Shown piece by piece: positions 9,025-17,659 of a stretch of DNA of 24,790 bases. The notes under the pieces are model-generated. The model was not told where the DNA came from, did not search any database, and was given only the letters and a program-made list of their open reading frames with translations. The DNA is from Poteriospumella lacustris (taxonomy: Eukaryota > Sar > Chrysophyceae > Chromulinales > Dinobryaceae): positions 167,994-192,783 of the forward strand of contig SMOI01000014.1 in assembly GCA_008000375.1 (NCBI GenBank), given 5' to 3'. Position numbers and translations under genes: made by a program. Each line of letters opens with the position of its first letter. The stretch's first letter is position 1.

Positions 9025-10137
9025 ACTTAGCGCTTGGAGCCGCCACGAGCGTTGAAAGTGGCTGACTTTTGGTGCTTGGGGACGCTGGCCATGTGACCGT
9101 GAGGTGACTTGGTGACAGGGGCCTTGGCAGTCTTCTGTCTGTCCTTGACTTCCTTCAAAGCAGCAGCCTCGGCAGACGAGACCTTCTGGGCCTTGGCAGC
9201 GGCAGCGCGCTTCTTCTGGATATCATCGAGGGAAGCACCGACGATAGCACGGGCGACCTTGACGATTCTTCTGGCCTTCTTGCGGATGACACCCTCATCC
9301 TTGCCCTTCTTGTGAAGACGGCGCCAAGCTTGGGTCCACATCAACTTAGCAGGCTTCTTGCGGTCGTTGAGGAGACCCTTGCACTTGGAGGTGGACAGAT
9401 TGACAGGCTGAAAAAACGGAAGGAAAGAAACAAACAACAAGACCGAAGTGAGATAAGGATTGCGAGTAAACATTTCCCGACAAGAAACATACCTGACCAT
9501 CTCTTCTGATGAATCTCTGGCCGTGGCCAGGGTAGATTCTGTACTCGCTGAAGGCGCAAAGCTCGGTTCTTTGGAAAAACAAATGAAGCAAGAAAAAAGT
9601 TAGATCAAGTCCCATAAACAGTACGCTTCCCAAACTTTCGCATCATCAGCGCATTGAGATCCAAGCAACGAAGAGAAAGAGATGAACAGATGACAGATGA
9701 CGAAATTCGCGCAAGGTGGCTCCAAACAAATAGCCTGAAGTGCGAACGTCACTCATTTCGTCTTTCATCGTTGTAATTTTCGTCGTTGCGTCTCAGCCGC
9801 TGATCCTTTGAAAGGGGAAAGCGCAAGGACAAAGAGCTGCACTTACTTGACGACCATTTTGATAGGATACTTGGCTCTGAAGCTTTTACTATGTGGGAAA
9901 TCGAAAGCACTGGTCTTATTGGAGACAGCAAGAAATTAGGGCCGACTTGCTGATGGATGTCGATCGCCGAGAGGGCTCCGTTCAAAGCTGCACATCGGTG
10001 TGTCCGACAGTCACACCTCGCGTCTTGTGTGGTTGGTGCTTTTTTCCTTCCGGCCTGCGAAGCGCTGTGGTGAAGCGTGTCGCGTCGACCTAGCTTCTGT
10101 GCACTTTGGAGATGTAGGAAGAGGCGTTTCAGTTTTG
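9025..10137 (-). repeat. Right perfect arm of the eL24 inverted duplication
   Basis: This is the exact inverted partner of 7370-8482 by eye. It holds the second eL24 gene with its introns and 280 nt of upstream DNA. Homology stops sharply at 10137, 118 nt before the COMMD9 start. Confidence 0.95.
9027..9857 (-). CDS. RPL24: Large-subunit ribosomal protein eL24, right copy
   Basis: Exons on the minus strand: 9857-9847, 9568-9493 and 9407-9027, with introns of 278 and 85 nt. The 155-aa product and both introns are identical to the left copy. The two genes converge, 546 bp between stop codons, and their 3' flanks differ, so transcripts from each copy could be told apart by their 3' UTRs. Nothing suggests that either copy is broken. 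Confidence 0.95.
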
Positions 10138-10255
10138 ACTTGTCGTATCATCATCGTCGTGCGACCCGACTCCCGTGTGCTTGGATTGGATCCTGCACAA
10201 TTACTTTTCTCACGAACTATTTTGCAAAGGTTACAATTTACCTGTTTGTAGTAAA
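9858..10255. promoter_or_regulatory. Shared divergent promoter region, right eL24 / COMMD9
   Basis: This 398-bp gap separates two divergent start codons. Positions 9858-10137 duplicate the promoter of the left eL24 copy; the 118 bp next to COMMD9 are unique. The eL24 promoter has thus been placed beside two unrelated genes, SmG on one side and COMMD9 on the other. Confidence 0.5.
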
Positions 10256-11137
10256 ATGGATTTGGCACCACTGAATTTCCTACTGAACGCGGGCACAAAA
10301 GTAGCCATCGAACAAGCTGTTCTATTCACGTTTCTGACACGGAATCAACCATTGCAAAATCTCGATGGAACAGAATCATCAACTCATCCGTTGTTGAAAG
10401 TGAGTATCCATGTATATCTCTGCGGTCTGTGATTTATTTACCTATATCGTGTTTCGGTCCCTTGTTTATCTAGAGCTTTCGTTCGCAGCTGGGTCTTGGA
10501 GAAGATGTCAGTGACCACGATCTCATTCAGGTTTGTGGACAATGACAATACTTCCATTTGGAATCTAGATGTTTATCTGAAAGAAATATTGATATAGATT
10601 CGCGCAGCCTTAGCAGAATGTATTGGTATCGCTCTCGCTTCAGGCTCGATTGAAGAGCTTATGCAGTTCTTTCAGGAACGAGGAGGCACCGTTAACCCCA
10701 AACTTCAGCAACTACTGGCTCAGGTACATACGCACGACAAATAAGATATTTAAGGAGTGTATTAATTCAGTACACTCGAACAGATTATCGCCGGCCATTT
10801 GGAGTCATGGAGAGACGCGGCTATTTTGAGTCGCATTACGTTGCCCAAGCTCATCGACTTTGATTGGGCCCTTCATTTCCAACGCGCTTCCTCAGAGGTA
10901 ACGAGTGAATTATTCGATGTTGTCTCGCTGCACGGTATTTAACCAACACCTCCATTATAGCTCTCTGACATTCAAATCCCAAGTATTCTGATGTCTCTTC
11001 AAGTTGAAGATGCACCTTCCTCAACAAATGCTCTTCCGGATACGCGGCAGGTGCAATTTGAGCTCAGCCGTGAGGCATTGGAAACGATGATTGATGGTTT
11101 GGGAAAGATTAGAGATCAATTGGCAGCCATGAGATAA
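10256..11137 (+). CDS. COMMD9: COMM domain-containing protein 9
   Basis: Five exons: 10256-10399, 10474-10530, 10598-10723, 10784-10897 and 10961-11137, giving 205 aa (human COMMD9 is 198). All four introns (74, 67, 60 and 63 nt) are phase 0 with GT...AG ends. The C-terminal COMM domain is very close to COMMD9: FELSREALETMIDGLGKIRD against the family pattern VELSKETLDTMLDGLGRIRD. The IIAGHLESWRDAA and LPKLIDFDW segments also align. COMMD proteins form the heteromeric Commander complex with CCDC22 and CCDC93, which recycles membrane proteins from endosomes. The exon 2 acceptor could instead be at 10488, still in frame and five residues shorter. Confidence 0.92.
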
Positions 11138-11304
11138 CTGTATCTGCTGTAACGAACTTTATGATTGAACAAACGGCTGTTGTCCGTTGAAAGGCACTGA
11201 ATGATATTTGTTCGGAGGGGAGGGGTAGATTTACAAGAACTACTTCAGAAGCACAACAATATACAAACTTTGGCATCACGAAAAGCGTTAGGAACGGTGG
11301 ATCA

Positions 11305-11628
11305 TCAGTGATCGTAGGTTTTGATGCTGGCTGCCGAGAAGCCGGGCATTTCCATGACTTTTTTCTGCTTGTACCCCTGACGAATCATATGCTCTATGAT
11401 TTGCCAGTCATGCCGATGAACTGAATGAGCTTCTTCCCGAAACTTCCGTTGCACTGTGAGTAGCATGCGCGTAAGTTTGTGAGGAGCAAGAGAAGTACCG
11501 ACGAAAACGGTCAACTTACCCAGCTTCTCCAGCGGTGAATGAGTCACACCCGCCTTATTCTTGGCCGTTCGAAGCAGAGTTCGATATAATTTAAGCACGT
11601 CTCGTTGCAGACCGGACAAGGAAGACAT
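11305..11628 (-). CDS. SDHAF1: LYR-motif succinate dehydrogenase assembly factor 1
   Basis: Two exons on the minus strand, 11628-11520 and 11453-11305, spliced across a 66-nt intron (GTAAGT...CTCACAG), give 85 aa. The N-terminus LSGLQRDVLKLYRTLLRTAK carries the LYR motif, and the C-terminal half (IEHMIRQGYKQKKVMEMPGF) matches the (I)EYLLRRGxKQLxxLKxPG pattern of SDHAF1. The protein acts in the mitochondrial matrix, helping to mature the iron-sulfur subunit of complex II. The intron has no in-frame stop and is a multiple of three, so unspliced RNA would encode 107 aa with 22 extra residues between the LYR helix and the next helix. The spliced form aligns better with the family. It converges with COMMD9, 167 bp apart. 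Confidence 0.85.
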   Translation of the reverse strand: MSSLSGLQRDVLKLYRTLLRTAKNKAGVTHSPLEKLGKLTVFVGTSLAPHKLTRMLLTVQRKFREEAHSVHRHDWQIIEHMIRQGYKQKKVMEMPGFSAASIKTYDH

Positions 11629-12094
11629 TGAATAGATATGTTCGTATCACCGATAGCAAAAAGGAAAACGAACTTTGACTTCTGCGCAAACGCGACCTAG
11701 AAAATTTGCTCGTGCTTCAAGGTGTTCAAGAACTGAACAAACTGGAAGAAGGTCTATTCCAAGAAGCGGAAGTGGTAGTAAGGTTCTTAGCGGTAAAGGT
11801 GGTCAACAACAAGAACAAGAAGGATGAGGTGGCGGCTCCGACGGACCGCGGTCAAAAACTGTAACGCCATCTTCACCTGGACACGATGACGATGATGACG
11901 ACGACGACAGCAGTGTGTCCCCAGCAGCAGCAGGGTGCAACAGCAGCCAGCCAACTCACAGTAATGGTTTTACCCTACCGTTATTGCTTCAAGCATGAAA
12001 TCTGTCGTTGTTCTATTGTGGTTGTAGACTCGACACAGGATCATGAACAGTTGCAGATGTATACAATATTTACAAAACTAGAGTACCACAGAAG
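11629..12094. other. Region between SDHAF1 and the ESS2 3' end, no firm gene
   Basis: This holds the SDHAF1 5' flank and the ESS2 3' UTR. On the + strand a frame from about 11678 to 11863 reads like a helical, charged protein (DLENLLVLQGVQELNKLEEG) but has no ATG. Another frame downstream encodes eight Asp followed by SSVSPAAAG and ends near 11994. They may be exons of an unrecognised gene, remnants, or chance; I cannot connect them with a good intron. Confidence 0.3.
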
Positions 12095-14188
12095 TTAAAA
12101 ACTCTTTCGAGACTGTTTCTGCATCGCGTTGTGCACTTGATGCGCTAACTTCTGAGCCGCGGGGGTCAAGTCGGACAGACGCCTGGGTGTACCCAATTGT
12201 GAATGACTAAGTGTTGGCGTAGTTGCACCTGACGTTGAAGGTAGGCCAACACGACCGGCAGGTGGGATCGATGAAAAAATTCCGTCGCTTCTGCCTCCGC
12301 GCAATGGTGTCTCAGTCTTTTGACGCTTCTTTGCTTGCACTGCGGCATCTAGTTTCAACGCTAACAACTCTCGTTGTCGAGGTACTTGAAAGCGAAACGA
12401 GATAGCGCCATCTTCGGTGAAAGGTTGGTTCTGCGGACCCCACGTCGTCGCGGCGGGGTTTATGCGTCGTTCCTTCGTTTGCCCCAGCGTCGAACCGTCA
12501 GAACGTCTCCGTTTACTTCGATCCTTTGATTCTCTTCGATGACGCTCTTTCTTGTTGAGCTTTCGTTTGCGTCGTTTCTCTGCACTGGAGCTGCTTCGCT
12601 GAGAATCGGAGTCGCTGCTACTGCTGCTACTGTCGTCATCGCTGTCCTGACGACGCTTTTGCTGTGCCTCCGCCTTTAATCCCTCTAACAATGGGCCTTC
12701 GAGTACAATGATAGGCCCACATATCCTGCCCCGAGTGATGATCGGCTCAAATGGAAGGCTGCGGCCAGTCAGCTGCGGTGTCATCTCCACATACGAATAC
12801 TGATGTGCCTGTCGGCCGCTGCTGTCCTTTCCCGTGACACTGGCAACTTCCCAATCATCATCCACGCTCAGCGATTTGGATGACACCGGGCCCGCACGAG
12901 GAGGATACGACGAAGATGATGTTGGTGGTACAAGCTGCAATGGCATTTGTGGCGGAGGTGCTGGCAGTTTCGTTCTCGCGATGTCTCGTCCCAACGGCGA
13001 TTCCGTATACGTCGTAGGGGTGTGCATGTCTTCCAGCGGAGGAATGGGCGATGGCAGAATAGCATCGACGAGGGTAGACTCACTGGGGGTTGATTGGTAC
13101 CGATGGCCTCGCAGATACGCATCCACGCTGTCGGCGAAGGCTGAGCCAGGAATACTCGTGTTCTTCGGCACCGTTTCCTTATCTGCACGTCGTGCACTGG
13201 TTGAAGCGTATGATGCACGATAGATCTCCAACTGCTGCTCTGATGTACTGTAAAAATGAATCTGATTGGGCGCAACCAAGGCAACTTGACGATTGCTCAC
13301 ATCCTCCGATGCTCCGGACGACACTGCTTTGGACTTTCGGGTTGGTTTTGATGGTACCGCGAAGTCACCCTTCTTCTCATCACCATGTGCTACATGCGTC
13401 AATGAAAGAAGGCCACGTCCGGTGATTGCTTGTTCGGGAAGTGCACTGCGAACCCGCACATCACTACCACTGTCGGTGGAGACCGCGCCTGCGGTGGATG
13501 CCAACAGCAACGAGTTACCTGCGACATTACCAGGGTTACTGCTGACAACCCCGGATATCTGCAAACTGTCTGTCAAATCTGGGTAGAACATCAACTGATT
13601 TCGCACGCGAAATGCCCACGAATCAATCTGTGAAGGGCGATCGTCGCCAACGACCCGTTCGCCATCTAAAATGGCGTCCACACGGGCACGTTCCTCGCTG
13701 GTTAAGACCTTGTTGCCGATGTGATAAAGCATCAACATTCCTGCTTTCTTGTTGGATGTGGCCTGTCGTCCATCCGTTATAGCTAGATGATCCAGTGATT
13801 CGTACAGCCAATGGAGTTTTCGTCTCCGATCGGCCACGTCTTTGGCAAAGATCTCTTTGAACGACTCGTTGTCTTCACTGGTAAAACGGTTGAAAAACTC
13901 CTGTACTGTGAGTGTATTCTGACGTGATTCCTCCAGTTCCTCTTCGATGTCTCTGGCGACCAACTGGTTGTACGCTGCACGGAGGGTGTGAAGGCTAAAT
14001 CGTTCACTTTCTTGGAGGAACTCCAACTGTTTCTTCATCTTCGCCAAATGAGGAAAGTATTGCCGTTCAATGACATCTTCCAGCATTCCTATATACTCTT
14101 CTTCCTCCAACACTTGCTTTCGTCCGCGACTTGGAACAGCGACCGTACTGCGCAGTGCATCTTTTGCGATGAGACTGCGATCGGCCAT
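12095..14188 (-). CDS. ESS2: Splicing factor ESS2 homologue (DGCR14 / ES2 family)
   Basis: An intronless 697-aa frame. Residues 26-48 (VLEEEEYIGMLEDVIERQYF...) are the family hallmark, followed by the helical YIxxLxxIIERDFFPDL-type region and TVQEFFNRFTSEDNESF near 92. IDSWAFRVRNQLMFYPD is the conserved central block. YSYVEMTPQL with PIITRGRICGPIIVLEG and FQVPRQRELLALKLDAA near 596 match the C-terminal conserved motifs. ESS2 associates with the late (C) spliceosome. Between these last motifs, about residues 500-560, lies a Ser/Asp then Arg/Lys-rich SR-like insert. Two further low-complexity linkers make it longer than the human protein (about 476 aa). MADRS... at 14188 is the first ATG in frame. 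No other gene lies upstream for 4.8 kb. Confidence 0.9.
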   Translation of the reverse strand: MADRSLIAKDALRSTVAVPSRGRKQVLEEEEYIGMLEDVIERQYFPHLAKMKKQLEFLQESERFSLHTLRAAYNQLVARDIEEELEESRQNTLTVQEFFNRFTSEDNESFKEIFAKDVADRRRKLHWLYESLDHLAITDGRQATSNKKAGMLMLYHIGNKVLTSEERARVDAILDGERVVGDDRPSQIDSWAFRVRNQLMFYPDLTDSLQISGVVSSNPGNVAGNSLLLASTAGAVSTDSGSDVRVRSALPEQAITGRGLLSLTHVAHGDEKKGDFAVPSKPTRKSKAVSSGASEDVSNRQVALVAPNQIHFYSTSEQQLEIYRASYASTSARRADKETVPKNTSIPGSAFADSVDAYLRGHRYQSTPSESTLVDAILPSPIPPLEDMHTPTTYTESPLGRDIARTKLPAPPPQMPLQLVPPTSSSSYPPRAGPVSSKSLSVDDDWEVASVTGKDSSGRQAHQYSYVEMTPQLTGRSLPFEPIITRGRICGPIIVLEGPLLEGLKAEAQQKRRQDSDDDSSSSSSDSDSQRSSSSAEKRRKRKLNKKERHRRESKDRSKRRRSDGSTLGQTKERRINPAATTWGPQNQPFTEDGAISFRFQVPRQRELLALKLDAAVQAKKRQKTETPLRGGRSDGIFSSIPPAGRVGLPSTSGATTPTLSHSQLGTPRRLSDLTPAAQKLAHQVHNAMQKQSRKSF

Positions 14189-14924
14189 TTTTTACTCCGT
14201 TCTATACCATCAAAGGGGCAGATAAACTACGCTCAACTTTACAATATCGTACCCACGACCCACGACCGCTTTCTTTTTCAAAGTGAAAATCAATCACTCA
14301 ATCAAAGTCTCTTCCTCTGCTCCGCCTCCACATCTAAAGACGTTTCATTTTTCGTGACACTCTGAAGGTTTTGGGTGTGGGTGTAGAGCGTCACCGACGA
14401 CCAAGGCAGTTTGGTACATCAGGTATGCAGCTACTACATTACGTGCAGTTCATGGTGGATGAGATGGGAAGTTAGTGTAGTTTACGAGCGAAGACAGCAA
14501 TAGGAGCGGGATACTTTCATCCGGTGAATCTCTCTTTTCACCGTACCAGGTGTGCGCCGTGAAGTTGTATAGCTGTCGATCAACAGACGGTGAAGGAGAG
14601 GAGGAACGAGGTATGACACGGTGCGGTACGACCTATTGGGAAGGAGTCCCGTCCTCTCAAACCTCTCAACGTCTGTGAAAATACAACTCCCCCGTGACCA
14701 CGCAGAACTGTAGATCAACGTGCATGCGACAAATCAATGAATGGCCAAGACGGCCGATCATCGCTATGCGACGAAGATCGACCGCCTCACAATACACACA
14801 GTTTGGGATGAGCCGCAGCATCAGCAACAAGGAGGCGCTGATGAAATGAGAAACATGCATCTTCAAGCGAAGAATGAAAAACACAAGGCAGGCGGCGACG
14901 CTCAACAGTGGAGGTGGAAAGAGG

Positions 14925-14964
14925 AGAGAAGGAAAGAGAGAAGGAAAGAGAGAAGGAAAGAGAG
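14925..14964 (+). repeat. 12-bp purine minisatellite
   Basis: About 3.3 perfect copies of AGAGAAGGAAAG in tandem, followed by more GA-rich sequence. All-purine on the + strand. Confidence 0.85.
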
Positions 14965-15334
14965 AGATAGAGACAGAGCGATTAGAAAGAGAGATGGGAG
15001 AGTGGCACACAGGCGACGCAGTTGCCACCCAATGAGGAGTGAGGGACGAGAAGCAAGAGAGAATGCGGGTGACTCGGCGGTGCGACGTACTGGAGGATGA
15101 AAAACGGCTTCACAAACACGTAGACACGCGTAACAGATGCAAACCAGTGGCATCGTGCACGCACGTACGCACGCACGGCTAAAACCGCACCGCGGTCGAA
15201 GAAAGCCAAAAACAACAAAACAGAACGATTGGACACGATATCCACCGACAACGGCTGATACAACTCGACCTCGGCTACACGAGATCAAACAAACTCTCCC
15301 CAAAACAACAAGGAGCACTAGACAACGTAGCGCT

Positions 15335-15364
15335 ACGACGACGAGGACGAGGACGAGGACGACG
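15335..15364 (+). repeat. Hexamer repeat (GAGGAC)n
   Basis: Three tandem GAGGAC units flanked by ACG triplets. Purine-rich on the + strand and without T. Confidence 0.7.
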
Positions 15365-15782
15365 CCGGACAAACCAAACAACAGAGAAAAACGGACGAAA
15401 AAACAGAAGAAAGACGACAGCAGCGTATATCTGGAACGAATGCAAACAGTTCAAGGTGGGGATCCAAGTTTGTATTCCACGCATAGCGAAGGGTCAAGGA
15501 GAATACGATTCGTGACGATGACGTTGGGTTGAGTGGGGGTGGGGGGAGGCAAAGAGGCGTGTGTGTGCGTGTGTTTCTAACTCCATGTACAGTCGCAGAC
15601 AGACCAAACCAAACACACAACACACAGCACGAACGCGAACCAACAAATCTTAAGGAACAAAAGTAAGCAGCAACAACAACGACAGCAGCAACAGTATTCA
15701 ACAGATTTTAAACAAACAAAGACAGGCAGACTAACCAATACACCCGAAACGCGTACAAGAGGAACAGAATCGTAACGAGAGA

Positions 15783-15823
15783 GAAAAGCGGTAGAAAAGC
15801 GGTAGAAAAGCGGTAGAAAAGCG
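15783..15823 (+). repeat. 11-bp minisatellite
   Basis: Three exact copies of GAAAAGCGGTA and a partial fourth (GAAAAGCG). The unit length is not a multiple of three, in line with non-coding DNA. Confidence 0.9.
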
Positions 15824-15956
15824 AGAAAGAGGGGTGTGAGATGACAAATCAACGAATCTGTAGAACATTGAATCACTCATACAGGCTCACGGGGGGTATG
15901 GCGGCATGGACATGAACAGACACGTCGTACACAGAGCAACCCAGACTTGTGCTCGT

Positions 15957-15969
15957 GGGGGGGGGGGGG
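15957..15969 (+). repeat. Run of 13 G
   Basis: A homopolymer of 13 G on the + strand, the longest of several G tracts in this block. C tracts are expected in a minus-strand transcript. Confidence 0.9.
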
Positions 15970-16060
15970 AGGAATGTGGGCAACGTTGACCATTGGGACG
16001 AGGGACGAGGGACGATGAGAGAGGTGGAGAGAGAAGAGAAGGAACGACGCGTCTCCGCTA

Positions 16061-16140
16061 GTTTTTGTTCCTTTTTTCTTTGTTGTTTTCTTGTTTTCTT
16101 AATTTTTGTTTTTTTCTGGTTTTTCTTGTTTGTCTTGAGT
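16061..16140 (+). other. T-rich island with reversed asymmetry
   Basis: Inside the T-poor block, this stretch is mostly T: 42 of the 60 bases from 16081 are T and only 3 are A. In a minus-strand transcript it would be an A-rich tract of about 80 nt. Confidence 0.8.
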
Positions 16141-16380
16141 GGGACAAACGGGTTTGGTGTACAACGAAACGTGATAATCGTGAGCGACGAGGATTGCGAA
16201 AACAAAGAGGTGTAGAGAGGTGTCTAAAGATATCGCACGAGGGAGGACGAGCAGGCATTGCCGCCCACAACCACCTGCCTGCTCCATCACCTCTCGGCGC
16301 CAACAAATATTAATTGAAGTCTCAACGTCAAATGACGACGAAACAACTGTATGAAGAGCGCGAACGAATTTGGATCCAAG

Positions 16381-16398
16381 GGAGAGAGAGAGAGAGAG
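16381..16398 (+). repeat. GA microsatellite
   Basis: An 18-base GA-repeat run, followed closely by a short CA run at about 16401-16410. Confidence 0.85.
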
Positions 16399-17639
16399 GG
16401 ACACACACACGCGACCAGTGAAGGAGAGCCGCGCGCGTGTACGCATTTCAGAGAAAACAAACTGAAAGACGTGATAAACGTAGACACAAAATGCAAACAC
16501 AAATGCTCACAGAATCATATATATAACGCAAACGAAAAAATCTACCCATGGGTCCTTCTCAGATGATGATAGAACGTAGTGATCGCAGCTTCTTTGACAC
16601 AGTCACCGACATCACCCCATCCGCTCGTACTGGACATGTACATTTATGTCCGAAAGGTAACGTACGTATGGAGAAGGAACAACAGAGCATGACAAACCAA
16701 CAGCAACAGCAAAAGCAAAAGCAAAAGCAACAACACATATCAAAGTGAAAGACATTCGTGTACAAGAACTGCCTGAGAATCCCCGTACCCCGGCAAGGAG
16801 AGCCAAGCAGCCACCTACTACCGTTAACGACCAACGGAACGGTGCGTCAAGAGATCAACCCAATCAATCCATCTCAGTCTGTAATCGACGGCGGTGCGAA
16901 AGAAAACACACACGGGACCAACGGACAGAGTCAATAATGTCGCTTCGAAAGACTCGAGAAGATTAGTGGCGAACGAATACGCTAATGAAATCAGACGGCC
17001 CGACGGTTGGGACGAGGTAGAGGAGTAAGGGCGGAGGAAGAGAAGACGATAAAGAAACAGTGAGGGCGGTGGCGAAGATTGATGGTCCCATCAAAAGGAA
17101 CGAGGCTTGTCACTCGAATAGCTCGGAATGACACCCCACGACGGAGGATTTAAAACCGCCCTCGGCACACACCTTTTCGCTTGGACGCCGATCAAATGTG
17201 GCGCAGAAGGGAGGGAGGGCGAAAATAGAAAAAACTGTTTAAAGTCACCACAGAGTGGCCGCGCAGAGGGACAGCGCCATGGGAGCGAAGAGATGCAACA
17301 GGTGAGCAGACAGAACGACACAACACAGCCAGAGGGACGCGGGAGGAGGAGGCAGCGCGATGGGGGAGGGGGAGTGACGCACAGGGAGAGAGGTCGAGAA
17401 ACAAGGAAGAGAAGCAGCACAGAATAGGGCAAAGAAACAAGGCAAGGGATGGGGACTGAACCAGCGTGACACGCGACGACATCGATGGGGGGGGAGGAGG
17501 ATGAAAGAGTCAAATCGAAACAAATAAAAACTCACCACCACACCATTCAACAATAACCAACCTTATTCGTGGTTGTGACTCGGAAACCTTTTCTTTCGCA
17601 CCAGCAACAAGAGATGAAGAAGAAAAGGAACAGAAGTCG

Positions 17640-17659
17640 TGGGGGGAGGGGGAAGGGGG
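17640..17659 (+). other. G-rich tract, possible quadruplex
   Basis: Three G runs of six, five and five, separated by A and AA. Similar clusters lie at 15536-15549, 17359-17372, 17485-17493 and 17938-17951, always on the + strand. Confidence 0.45.

Noticed and set aside
7370-10137. Inverted duplication as an amplification or assembly fold-back artefact
   Set aside because: Artefacts give uniform identity up to a sharp centre. Here the flanks next to the centre are homologous but diverged by substitutions and indels.
14902-15876. Several minus-strand frames rich in Leu, Val, Cys and Phe that look like membrane proteins
   Set aside because: The hydrophobicity comes from reading pyrimidine-rich DNA. 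There are Cys and Ser homopolymers, overlapping frames are equally open, and no family features appear.
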